A DNA stretch of 64,000 nt, taken from Selenomonas dianae. Lineage in GTDB: Bacteria; Bacillota; Negativicutes; Selenomonadales; Selenomonadaceae. The stretch lies in contig NZ_CP128650.1 of NCBI RefSeq assembly GCF_030644225.1, positions 1,974,001 through 2,038,000 of the forward strand, read 5' to 3'. The translations under genes and the position numbers were made by a program. Positions 40,649 to 49,496 of this stretch are shown here, one piece after another. Positions within the stretch are counted from its first letter, which is position 1; every line of letters starts with the position of its first letter. The notes under the pieces are model-generated. The model was not told the origin of the DNA, ran no database searches, and saw only the letters and a program-made list of their open reading frames with translations.

Positions 40649-43312
40649 TCACCCTCTCGCCCGCACAAATCCCTTCCACACTGCTTTTCGCAGCAGATCC
40701 GCAGGGATCATGGTCGCGGCAAGGAGGAACACAAGCCCCCAGCCGCCCGCGTGAATCGGCGTTGTGCTGAACATCCCGCCGATCCATGCGCCGACATCGT
40801 GCGGGAGGTAGGGCGCGTTGATGATTGCCGCCATGATGAGCACAATCATCGCCCATACCTTGACAAAGCCGAGATTTTCACCAAGCCTGCGAAAGATGCC
40901 GAAGCCCGTGGAACGTACGTTGAATCCGTTCATGAGCGAAGCGAGGACGAAGATCAGAAAGTACGCCGTATAGTGCTCCGCCTTTCCATCGAAACACGCG
41001 GCAATGCGTGCATCGGTGAGAAAGAAGAAGCTGAGGAGGACGAGCCACGTCCCCATACAGACAATCTGCACGCTCATCGCTGGGCTGATGAGCCCCGCGT
41101 CGCGGCGGCGCGGCTTCTCGCGCATATAACTCTCGTGCGCCGGCTCGTTGCCGAGCATGATCGCGCCGAGGCTGTCCATGACGAGGTTGATAAAGAGGAG
41201 ATGCGTCACGCGCAGCGGCTCGATGATGCCGAAGAACGGCGCAGTGGCGCTCACAACGACCGCCGCGATGTTGATAACGAGCTGGAAGCGGCAGAATTTC
41301 AAGATGTTGTTGTAGATCGTGCGCCCGTAGAGAATCGCATCCTTGATGGAGCGGAAATTATCGTCGAGGATAACGATGTCCCCCGCGTCCCGCGCCGCCT
41401 CTGTGCCGCTGCCCATCGCAAAGCCGACATCCGCACGGCGCAGCGCGGGCGAGTCGTTCACGCCGTCGCCCGTCATGCCGACGACGAGGTTCATCTTCTG
41501 CGCGAGGCGCACGATGCGCGACTTGTCCGTCGGCAGCGCACGCGCGATGACGCGCAGCTGCGGCAGGATGCGCTGTACCTCCTCGTCCCGCATCTGTGCG
41601 AGGTCGCTGCTCGTGAGCACGAGCTCGCCGTCCGCACGCAGCAGCCCCGCATCGCGGGCAATCGCAACAGCAGTCTCGCGGCGGTCGCCCGTCACCATGA
41701 CGACCTGCACGCCCGCCGCCAGCACCTCCGCAATCGCCTCGCGTGCCTCGGGGCGCACATCGTCACGGATCGCGGCAAACCCGATGAGAACCACATCGGC
41801 GTTGATCTCATTTTTCCGAAAGGGCTGCTTGGAGTATCCGAATGCGAGCACGCGCATCGCCCGCTCCGCATAGGCGTTGATCCTTTCGTTCAGCGCCGCC
41901 GCATCGAACGGGACAACGGTGCCGTCCGCACGGAGCGCATACGCTGCACGCGCGAGCAGTGCCTCGGGCGTACCCTTGTAGACCACCGTGCCGCGTACGG
42001 ACAGCTCCGCCTGACTGAATTTGTTCGTCGAGTTAAAGGTCTGCCGCTTGCCGACGCGGCAGGCTTCATTCTCCTGCATGGCGCAATACGTCTGTGCGCC
42101 GAGGAAGCGCATGACCGCCTGATCGGTCGGATTGCCGCCGATGACCGCGCCCGTATCGTCATACATGGTGGCGGAGTTCCTGCCGATGGCAAGCTTCAGC
42201 TTTTCGTGAAGAACGGGATGCTCCTCCGGCGCAACCACCTGACCGTCCGCCGTAAAGAAGTCCACCACCGCCAGCCGGCCGCCCGTAATCGTCCCCGTCT
42301 TGTCACTGAAGAGGATGTTCAGCGAGCCCGCTGTCTCGATGCCGACCGCGCGGCGCACGAGCACGCCGCGTGCGAGCATCCGGCTCGTATTCTGCATCAG
42401 CACGAGCGAGATCATGAGCGGCAGCCCCTCGGGCACGGCACAGACGATGATGAGGATCGCGAGTGAGACCGCCTGAATCGCGTCCACGAGGATGTGGCTC
42501 CACCCGAGCGCGACATACGCCTCCATGCCGCCCGCGCCGATGGCAAAGAACATCATGTAGAGCGATATAATGACAATCCCCGAGATGTAGCCGAACGCCG
42601 AGATCTGATCAGCGAGCTTCGCGAGCTTCACCTGCAAGGGGGATGCCGGCTCGCGCACCTGCATCTCCGCCGCCATCCGCCCCATCATCGTCCGCACGCC
42701 GACGCGGCGCACCTCCATCACGCCCTCGCCGTCAAAGACCACGCTCCCGCGAAAGAGTGTCGCATCGCCCACGAAGGTATCGCCTGTGATCTCGGCGGGG
42801 AATACATAGTGACTGTCTGCGGGTGTCTTCGGGCACTCCTCCGTCTCCCCGTTGAGTGCCGCATTGCTCACGCGCAGTTCCCCCGCGATCAGCATACCGT
42901 CGGCGGGAATCTTGTTGCCGCCCTGCAAAATGACATGGTCGCCGACCACGATCTCATCCACAGGCAGAACGAGAAGCCCGCCGTCACGGCAGACCTTCGC
43001 CGTATCCTTTGCCGTACGCGCACGCAGGGCGCGATACTCCGTATCGCTCGCAACATTCGTCCGCGCCGTCACCGTCGCGACGATGATAACGGTCACGATC
43101 GTCCCCACCGGCTCATAGATCTCCGCGTGACCCGCAAAGTACATCGCGATCATGAGCGCAACCATCACGAGCAGGATACGGATCATCGGATCGCGGAACG
43201 TCGCCAGAAACGCCTGTCCGAACGTCGTCCACGCCGGCTCCGGAATGGCGTTCGCGCCGTATTTCGCGCGTGATTCCTCCGCCTGTGCCGATGTCAGTCC
43301 CGTAAATTTCAA
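40649..43312 (-). CDS. Cation-transporting P-type ATPase (P2, calcium type)
   Basis: An 887-residue pump. The phosphorylated aspartate is D337 in DKTGTITGG, where Ile replaces the usual Leu. Other motifs are NAALNGETE (actuator), VVMVTGDRRETAVAIA, MTGDGVNDSPALRRADVG and CAVPEGLP in membrane segment 4. NLVMDSLGAIMLGNEP in segment 6 fits the P2 calcium-pump family. There is an N-terminal cation-ATPase domain. It probably exports calcium or manganese; specificity is not certain. It precedes no obvious partner. Confidence 0.92.
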   Translation of the reverse strand: MKFTGLTSAQAEESRAKYGANAIPEPAWTTFGQAFLATFRDPMIRILLVMVALMIAMYFAGHAEIYEPVGTIVTVIIVATVTARTNVASDTEYRALRARTAKDTAKVCRDGGLLVLPVDEIVVGDHVILQGGNKIPADGMLIAGELRVSNAALNGETEECPKTPADSHYVFPAEITGDTFVGDATLFRGSVVFDGEGVMEVRRVGVRTMMGRMAAEMQVREPASPLQVKLAKLADQISAFGYISGIVIISLYMMFFAIGAGGMEAYVALGWSHILVDAIQAVSLAILIIVCAVPEGLPLMISLVLMQNTSRMLARGVLVRRAVGIETAGSLNILFSDKTGTITGGRLAVVDFFTADGQVVAPEEHPVLHEKLKLAIGRNSATMYDDTGAVIGGNPTDQAVMRFLGAQTYCAMQENEACRVGKRQTFNSTNKFSQAELSVRGTVVYKGTPEALLARAAYALRADGTVVPFDAAALNERINAYAERAMRVLAFGYSKQPFRKNEINADVVLIGFAAIRDDVRPEAREAIAEVLAAGVQVVMVTGDRRETAVAIARDAGLLRADGELVLTSSDLAQMRDEEVQRILPQLRVIARALPTDKSRIVRLAQKMNLVVGMTGDGVNDSPALRRADVGFAMGSGTEAARDAGDIVILDDNFRSIKDAILYGRTIYNNILKFCRFQLVINIAAVVVSATAPFFGIIEPLRVTHLLFINLVMDSLGAIMLGNEPAHESYMREKPRRRDAGLISPAMSVQIVCMGTWLVLLSFFFLTDARIAACFDGKAEHYTAYFLIFVLASLMNGFNVRSTGFGIFRRLGENLGFVKVWAMIVLIMAAIINAPYLPHDVGAWIGGMFSTTPIHAGGWGLVFLLAATMIPADLLRKAVWKGFVRARG

Positions 43313-43330
43313 GAACGCTCCCCTTTCCCC

Positions 43331-44623
43331 TCAACCGCGCACCGCACGCACAAAGTAATAGATGAGATAGGCGCTGACGGCGAGGGCGATCCCATCCCCG
43401 AGACTGCCGTACATCGGCGCAGTCAACACGATCAAGGTCAGCACGGCGATGCGCACGGGCTCCTCCCATGCGGCATTGGTACGTCTGCGCTGCGCCGCCT
43501 CCACCGCCTTGGAGATGCGCCTCTGCCAGCGCGTCAGCCAGAGTGCAATCCCCGTGACGATCATCGCCGCCGTCATGAGGATGAGCAGCGCCCAAAAGAG
43601 CTTTTCCGCCATCATCTCATGGTTGTGGATGTGCAGATTCAAAAAGAACGGCGCCACCTGCAGCCATGCGGGCACGGGTACAGGAAGCGGCTCCCCGCCA
43701 CCCGCTGCGAGATAGACCTGCGTCCCCAGTGCAAAATCCGTCGCGCGTACCGTCGGCTCTGCGATCTGAAACACATAGAGCGCACTCTCCGCCGTGGGCA
43801 GACGCATCGAAATAACGTCCTTTGCAGGAAATGCTTCCTGTATCCGCGCCAATGCTTCCTCCGGCGGAAGCAATGCCGCACGCTGTTCCTGAACGGCAAA
43901 ATGCTCTGCCGCAAGCCCCTGCGCCGTGCGCTGATAGTCCCGCATACCAATGGAGTAGAGGACGATAAAGATACCGCTCACGCACATGAGAGTTGCCCAC
44001 GTGCCCGCAAAGACCGACGTGAGCTTGTGCCAGTCCGACCGGAACAGGCGGCTGCTTCGCCGCCGCCGTGTGCCGAAGGCGAGCGTTTTCATCATCGGCA
44101 GGTAGAGATAGACACCGCTCACAATGGAGATCACGGAGAGCACGCACATCGCGGCGAGAAAGTCGCGGCCGCCCTCCTCCATCCCCAGACGGACGTGCAG
44201 AATGTGCATCGTGTGCATGAACTCCTGCACCGCCTCGGAGCGGTAGACGCGCTCCTGCCGGTTAAAGAGCGTACCTGTACGCACATCGTACATGATTTGC
44301 TCGCCGCCCATGCGCATATGGGAGCGCCCTGCCTTCCCGCCGCGCTCCTTGACGCGGAAGTACAGCGTCCCATCCTCCCCGTCCGGTGTGACCGCCAGAA
44401 TCTCCTTCGTCGGGAACGCCTGCGTCACCGCCGCCGTCCCCTCGGGCAGACCCGCCCAGATCCCACGCAGTGCCATGGGTTCCCCGCGCGGCGGCAGATT
44501 CACCGTGTTCCACGCGTTGATCTCCCCGCGAAAGAGCAGCGGCAGCCCCGTCAGCGTCAGCAGCAGCAAAAAGAGTGCGCAAGCAAGGCTCACCCACTGA
44601 TGAATGAGATAGATTTTTCGCAT
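43331..44623 (-). CDS. PepSY-associated membrane protein
   Basis: A 430-residue inner-membrane protein with four membrane segments. It starts MRKIYLIHQWVSLACALFLLLLTLTGLPLLF, with two soluble PepSY-like periplasmic parts between, and FLNLHIHNHEMMAEKLFWALLI carrying conserved histidines. Family members are linked to iron-siderophore uptake and reduction at the membrane. ATG at 44623 follows GGGGA; the frame opens 24 bases earlier with TTG. It lies 18 bases before the P-type ATPase gene and may be cotranscribed with it. Confidence 0.9.
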   Translation of the reverse strand: MRKIYLIHQWVSLACALFLLLLTLTGLPLLFRGEINAWNTVNLPPRGEPMALRGIWAGLPEGTAAVTQAFPTKEILAVTPDGEDGTLYFRVKERGGKAGRSHMRMGGEQIMYDVRTGTLFNRQERVYRSEAVQEFMHTMHILHVRLGMEEGGRDFLAAMCVLSVISIVSGVYLYLPMMKTLAFGTRRRRSSRLFRSDWHKLTSVFAGTWATLMCVSGIFIVLYSIGMRDYQRTAQGLAAEHFAVQEQRAALLPPEEALARIQEAFPAKDVISMRLPTAESALYVFQIAEPTVRATDFALGTQVYLAAGGGEPLPVPVPAWLQVAPFFLNLHIHNHEMMAEKLFWALLILMTAAMIVTGIALWLTRWQRRISKAVEAAQRRRTNAAWEEPVRIAVLTLIVLTAPMYGSLGDGIALAVSAYLIYYFVRAVRG

Positions 44624-44699
44624 GATTTTCCCCGATTCCATACACAAATGTTACCGTCCCCTATCATAACATAAAACGAATGGAATTGGGGAAAAAAGA

Positions 44700-44729
44700 G
44701 GACGGCCGCGCTCCCCGGCGCAACCGTCC
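44700..44729 (-). terminator. Terminator after hpf
   Basis: Stem GGACGG/CCGTCC (44700-44705 with 44724-44729) with extra inner GC pairs, and a T-run on the minus strand. It lies 15 bases after the hpf stop. Confidence 0.75.
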
Positions 44730-44743
44730 CCCAATCTCCTCAA

Positions 44744-45289
44744 TCAGCCCTCTTCGACCTCGATCAGAGCATACTTTCCATCGTTTCGACCGTAAACCAC
44801 GTTGACCTCCTCCGTCTCCGCATTGCGAAACACGAAGAATCGGTGGTTCAGCAGATTCATCTGCATGATCGCCTCCTGCACATCCATCGGCTGCAAGCTG
44901 AACCGTTTCGTCTTGACGACGGGGAATACATCATCCTCCTCCGGCACGGGCTGGGCAAACGTCTCGACCGCCTCTGCCTTGAACCCGCCGTGACGGAAAC
45001 GCCGCTCCAGCTTCGTTTTCTGCTTGCGGATCTGGCGTTCCAACTTCTCGATCACGAGATCAATGGAGCTGTACATATCCTCGGAGCGCTCCTCGCCGCG
45101 CAGCAGCACGCCGCGCACAATCGGCGCAGTCACCTCGACCTTGTGCCGCTTCCCCTCCACCGAGAGCAGCACCGAGATGTCCCCGACGTTTTCAAAATAC
45201 TTCGTAATCTTGCCGACCCGCTTCTCCACATAGTCGCGCAGCGCCGGTGTGACCTCGACATTCTTTCCCCGAATCGTGAATACAGCCAT
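44744..45289 (-). CDS. hpf: Ribosome hibernation promoting factor, long form
   Basis: A 181-residue protein. The N-terminal S30AE domain is MAVFTIRGKNVEVTPALRDYVEKRVGKI ... SSIDLVIEKLERQIRKQKTK (1-98). A linker and the C-terminal dimerisation domain follow (KTKRFSLQPMDVQEAIMQMNLLNHRFFVFRNAETEEVNVVYGRNDGKYALI). The long form makes 100S ribosome dimers in stationary phase. ATG at 45289 is 9 bases after AAGGGG. Confidence 0.96.
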   Translation of the reverse strand: MAVFTIRGKNVEVTPALRDYVEKRVGKITKYFENVGDISVLLSVEGKRHKVEVTAPIVRGVLLRGEERSEDMYSSIDLVIEKLERQIRKQKTKLERRFRHGGFKAEAVETFAQPVPEEDDVFPVVKTKRFSLQPMDVQEAIMQMNLLNHRFFVFRNAETEEVNVVYGRNDGKYALIEVEEG

Positions 45290-45454
45290 GAAACACAGCC
45301 CCTTTCTATTCACAGGAGCGTCATTCTCTCCGCTCCCCCTTTGCCTATGTATTTCGACACGGACAAAGAAAAACCTGCAAAAGAATTGTACTTTCCCTAA
45401 ATTCTGATTTTTTATATTCCGAACTGACGAGCTCCTATGGAATTGTGCAAATGA

Positions 45455-45482
45455 AAAAGCCCGCTGTGTAAGCCGGGCTTTT
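45455..45482. terminator. Terminator after the cold-shock gene
   Basis: Stem AAAAGCCCG/CGGGCTTTT (45455-45463 with 45474-45482), 14 bases after the stop codon on the minus strand. Confidence 0.88.
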
Positions 45483-45495
45483 CAACTCTTTGCGG

Positions 45496-45696
45496 TTATT
45501 CCTTTTTGACCACGTTGTCCGCCTGCGGACCGCGCGCGCCCTCGACGATGTCGAATTCGACTTCCTGCCCCTCGCTGAGGGTCTTGTAGCCCTCGCCACG
45601 GATCGAGGAAAAATGAACGAATACGTCGTCGCCGTCCGCACGGGAGATGAATCCATATCCCTTGTCCGCGCTGAACCATTTCACTTTGCCCGTCAT
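45496..45696 (-). CDS. Cold-shock protein
   Basis: A 66-residue OB-fold RNA chaperone with the RNA-binding motifs KGYGFISR (RNP1) and VFVHFSSI (RNP2). [16 protein letters not shown] is the classic opening and [11 protein letters not shown] the classic ending. AAGGAG is 8 bases before the ATG. The frame is open 105 bases further upstream, which is only leader. Confidence 0.97.
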   Translation of the reverse strand: MTGKVKWFSADKGYGFISRADGDDVFVHFSSIRGEGYKTLSEGQEVEFDIVEGARGPQADNVVKKE

Positions 45697-45772
45697 ATCG
45701 GCTCTCCTTTCACGGCAGAGAAACCTGCTCACAAACAGGCACTCCCCCAGTTTTGCATAGATGCTTTCTCTT

Positions 45773-45801
45773 ATTATAAGAGCCGTGTACAGGACTGTCA
45801 A
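45773..45801 (-). promoter_or_regulatory. Consensus promoter of the cold-shock gene
   Basis: On the minus strand TTGACA (45801-45796), 17-base spacer, TATAAT (45778-45773): a perfect sigma-70 promoter. The leader of about 70 bases contains a small hairpin CCTG/CAGG. Confidence 0.9.
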
Positions 45802-45833
45802 TGGGCGATTCTCAAACGATCGGAAAACATTTG

Positions 45834-48572
45834 TCAGCCCTGCGGGAAAAACTTCTCAACCCGTCGGAAACGCGCACGCTCAAGTTCCTCGCGCCGTGCA
45901 AACATCTCGCGATAGGCGGCGATGCGCTCGTCCAAATGCTGTTCGAGCAGACGGTGCTCCGCCACATAGCGATAGGCGTTCTCCGCAAGCGTGCGCCGCA
46001 GGTCGGCACGTTTGATGAGGAGATCCAGCTTCTGTGAAAACTCCTTCGGGCTGCGATAGATCATCCCCGTCTCACCGTCGCGCACCGTCGCCGCATAGAC
46101 GGTCGGTGCGGCGAGTACCGCCGCGCCGTGTCCCGCTGCCTCGATGAACTTCAGATCGGACTTGGCACGGTTGAACGCTGTGTCGTTCAGCGGCAGGAGC
46201 GCGATGTCCGAGACGTGCAGTTCCGCCGTATAGCGCTCGTACGGGGCGACGATAGAGACCTCCCGCACATCACCCGTAAACACCTTTGCCTCCGTTTGGA
46301 GCTCCTGATAGAATCCATAATCCGAAACCACGCGGAAGTACAGGCGGTCGCCATGACGGCGGATCGCCTCGTTGATCGCAGGCATCAGCGGCTCCCAGTC
46401 CGGACGGCGGTTCAGCGCACCGAAGAAAATCGTCACACGGTCTGTGGGCACATCGCAGCTGCGCCGCTCCGGCAGCGACGGCAGTTGATTCTCAAAGAGA
46501 TAGATGTAGGGGTTGAACGCCCGCAGTTCGTCCGCAAGATACTGCGTCGAGACCTGCACGGCTGAAACGGCGCGGAAGGAGCAGTAGTCGTTCTCCACAA
46601 GTTCCTTGAAGATCGCAGGATGATCGTCGAACTCATGCACAATGATATTCCCCTGTGCCGCTTGCCGGGAAAGCATCTGTTTCATCGCGGGAATCCGCCG
46701 CATGATTTTCCGCTCCAAGAGGAGGATACTGTCATGCTGCGGTGCCGCTTGGAAAAGATCCATCTCCGGATCTCCCGTCTGCACACACCCACTCAGCGTG
46801 ATGAGACCGCGTTCGTTGAGCAGCTTCAGCGGGGCATCCAGACGCATCGGCGCACAGCCGTCAATGCGGTTCACAACGGCAATATGAATGGAGGGCGTGT
46901 TGGTCATGTAGCTTGTTCGCAGTGCGGGAGATACCTGCGAGAGCAACGGATTGATAATGTTCTTACAGTCCTTCTCCAATTTGGCAAGAGCCGCCCGATA
47001 GTCCTCCTCTGCCGTCAGAAACACACGCCGTTGCCAATACTCCTCGATGAGATGACGCCACTCCATGCCGGCGCGAACAAGCGCCTCGGGGCGCTGCCCC
47101 TCCTGTCCGCCATGGATGCGGAACAGGCTGAGCGGTCTGCCGAATATAACGGCATTCCCCTTTTCGAGGAGTTCCAACCACATCGCACATTCGGAGAGCA
47201 CCCGGCAGCCGCGCGCCTCCGCACGCCAACAGTGGTGCGCGAGATCCCGCCGCCGAAAGAGAACGGCGGAAGGGTCGCCCAAGAAATTATCATGGTTCAT
47301 GAGGGTACTGCGACCGACTGCCGCACCGCCGCAGCACACATACATCCCATGGATGGGCGGCGCATTCTCCCACTGCCCGAGATACGCGCCATCCCCGTCG
47401 ATGACCCCGCGTATCGAAGTGACGAGCGTGACCTCCTGTTCGGAAAGGAATGCATCGACCATCCGCGTCGTCTTATCCGGCAGGAGGATGTCGTCGTCCA
47501 TACACCATTGCAGGAACTCACCCTGTGCCAGATGCTCGAACGGCATAAAGTTCTCCGCCTTCGTCCGCGCCTCTCGGTTGCGGATATAGCGCACGCGCAC
47601 ATCGTCCCGATAGGAGCGCATCAGCTCCTCGGTGCGGTCGTCCGTCGAGTTGTCGCAGACAATCACCTCGATGTTCGGATAGGTCTGTGTGAGCGCCCCC
47701 GCAAGCGTCTCCCGAAAGTAGTGCGGACGGTTGTACGTCGGGATCATGATGCTGACCAGCGGCGCCCTCAGAAGTGCCGTGCGTGCCGTCGCACGGATGA
47801 GGGGGAGATCGTGCGCCCACGCAATCGTGCCCAATGTGTCATGCAGGATCGTCTCGGGCAGACCGATGTCGATGCCCCATCGTTCCATGAGCAGCGGACG
47901 CGCCTCGGAACGCACCAGATCGTAGAGGTCGCAGTGTCCCGCCCCCCGATGCGCAAAATAGACAGGCACGCGCAGGAGGTGGAACCCCTCGTATTTGAAA
48001 CGAAACGAGAGGTCGAGATCCGCACCGCCGCCCGTGAACGCCTCGTCAAACCCCTGCACCGCCCGAACGGCGGAGCGGCGCACGAGCAGGGCAAAATCCT
48101 CAAGGAACAGGCTGTCCGTCGGCTGCGTCAGATGACGGCGCACCCACGCAGCCGCATCCTCCCCGTGCGACGCCATCTCCTCCGCATTCATGTACTGCCA
48201 CGCGAATTCCGTGCGGTTGGAGAAAGGGCCGACGGCGGCGACCGTCTCATCCGATCGAAGGACTTCCAGCATCTTTGCCAGTCCGTCCGCCGTGAGGACG
48301 ACCCCCGCACGCAAAAAGAGCAGGGTCTGTCCTGCGGCGGCTGCCGCCCCCACATTCCACTGCGCCGCTGATGATTCTCCGACACAGGACAGCACGCGGC
48401 ACGTGAGCCCGTGCAGTTCCGTCCGCAGGAGCTCCACCTCTCCCGCCGCAGCGGGAACGAGCAGCTCCGTTTCCACACACAAAGCAGAGGCAGCGGACAC
48501 CGCTGCCTCTGCCGTCTCACGCAGATATTCCCGATCCCCGCCCCCGGCGAGGATGATCGTGAGCGCACTCAT
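45834..48572 (-). CDS. Three-module glycosyltransferase
   Basis: A 912-residue protein. Residues 1-240 are GT2-like without a clear DxD ([23 protein letters not shown] ... [19 protein letters not shown]). Residues 270-520 are a full GT2 domain ([42 protein letters not shown], with [11 protein letters not shown]). Residues 570-912 look like a GT1/GT4-type module ([46 protein letters not shown]). It is the last gene of the glycosylation island and overlaps the TPR gene by 4 bases. Sugar and target are unknown; flagellin is likely from context. Confidence 0.85.
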   Translation of the reverse strand: MSALTIILAGGGDREYLRETAEAAVSAASALCVETELLVPAAAGEVELLRTELHGLTCRVLSCVGESSAAQWNVGAAAAAGQTLLFLRAGVVLTADGLAKMLEVLRSDETVAAVGPFSNRTEFAWQYMNAEEMASHGEDAAAWVRRHLTQPTDSLFLEDFALLVRRSAVRAVQGFDEAFTGGGADLDLSFRFKYEGFHLLRVPVYFAHRGAGHCDLYDLVRSEARPLLMERWGIDIGLPETILHDTLGTIAWAHDLPLIRATARTALLRAPLVSIMIPTYNRPHYFRETLAGALTQTYPNIEVIVCDNSTDDRTEELMRSYRDDVRVRYIRNREARTKAENFMPFEHLAQGEFLQWCMDDDILLPDKTTRMVDAFLSEQEVTLVTSIRGVIDGDGAYLGQWENAPPIHGMYVCCGGAAVGRSTLMNHDNFLGDPSAVLFRRRDLAHHCWRAEARGCRVLSECAMWLELLEKGNAVIFGRPLSLFRIHGGQEGQRPEALVRAGMEWRHLIEEYWQRRVFLTAEEDYRAALAKLEKDCKNIINPLLSQVSPALRTSYMTNTPSIHIAVVNRIDGCAPMRLDAPLKLLNERGLITLSGCVQTGDPEMDLFQAAPQHDSILLLERKIMRRIPAMKQMLSRQAAQGNIIVHEFDDHPAIFKELVENDYCSFRAVSAVQVSTQYLADELRAFNPYIYLFENQLPSLPERRSCDVPTDRVTIFFGALNRRPDWEPLMPAINEAIRRHGDRLYFRVVSDYGFYQELQTEAKVFTGDVREVSIVAPYERYTAELHVSDIALLPLNDTAFNRAKSDLKFIEAAGHGAAVLAAPTVYAATVRDGETGMIYRSPKEFSQKLDLLIKRADLRRTLAENAYRYVAEHRLLEQHLDERIAAYREMFARREELERARFRRVEKFFPQG

Positions 48573-49420
48573 GCCTTCAGCGTGCGCAGCAGCAGGAAGT
48601 CCGCCCGCCGCATCTTCGCCGCCACCTGCAGAGCCTTATCCTTTTCTCCCATATCGTGCAGGAGGAGCGCCATGTTCCGCAGGGTCATATCATCTCCCGA
48701 ATCGAGCCGCAGCGCCGCCATGAGGAGCGTCTTTGCCCCCGCATGGTCGCCCGCCACGTACGCAGCTCCCGCGAAGCTGTTCAACACCTCCACCTTTTCA
48801 GAGGGGCGAATGTCCTGTGACAGGATCTCCTCCGCCTGCTTCTGTGCTGCGGCAAAGGACAGCTCTGTCTGCTGCGGCGCGGACACCTCCGCCCGTGCGG
48901 GGGCTTCCGCAGGCGCGTCGGATACGGCGGGCGGCACGGTGGGTACAGCGGGGGCTTCGGCGGTCGTCACGGACAGCTCCGATACCTCGGCAATCCCCAG
49001 CAGAGCCGCCAACTGCGGATATGCTGTGCGCGTATGCACAGCATCCATGCGTGCCGCATCTCCTGCGATCCGACCGATCTCCGTGCGCTGCTCATACGAG
49101 AGCGTCCCCTTGTACACGCGCAGGATGCTCTCACAGAGGCGCAGCGCATCCTCCGACCGCAACTCGCGGCGGCAGATCTGCGCGAGCAGGATACGCACAT
49201 CCACATTGTCCGGCTCGCGCGTGAGCGTATTCGTCACCCAGCTCGCCGCACGCGTATAGTCGCCCAGCTCGAAGTAGGCACGCGCCACATCGGCAAAGCA
49301 TTCCATGGGCGGATTGCCCTGCTCGACCATATCGGCAAAGGTATTGATGACCTCCGCATACGCCTTCTTCTCCATCTGTGCGCGGATCTTTGCCGCTGCT
49401 TCCGTCGTCTTCTCTGCCAT
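48569..49420 (-). CDS. TPR-like protein of the glycosylation island
   Basis: A 283-residue helical protein with degenerate tetratricopeptide pairs (ECFADVARAYFELGDYTRAASWVTN, VLNSFAGAAYVAGDHAGAKTLLMAAL) and an Ala/Pro linker near the middle. ATG at 49420 has AAGGA 9 bases before. The frame is open to an ATG at 49510, adding 30 residues that are half Lys/Arg and use rare AGA/AGG codons, so the shorter start is preferred. It probably serves as an adaptor for the neighbouring enzymes. Confidence 0.75.
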   Translation of the reverse strand: MAEKTTEAAAKIRAQMEKKAYAEVINTFADMVEQGNPPMECFADVARAYFELGDYTRAASWVTNTLTREPDNVDVRILLAQICRRELRSEDALRLCESILRVYKGTLSYEQRTEIGRIAGDAARMDAVHTRTAYPQLAALLGIAEVSELSVTTAEAPAVPTVPPAVSDAPAEAPARAEVSAPQQTELSFAAAQKQAEEILSQDIRPSEKVEVLNSFAGAAYVAGDHAGAKTLLMAALRLDSGDDMTLRNMALLLHDMGEKDKALQVAAKMRRADFLLLRTLKA

Positions 49421-49496
49421 GTTCCTTGATCCTTTCGCCTTGCGTTTTTCCTCGCGCCGTGTACGCTTTCTGCGCGTACGCTCCGCGCGGCTCTCT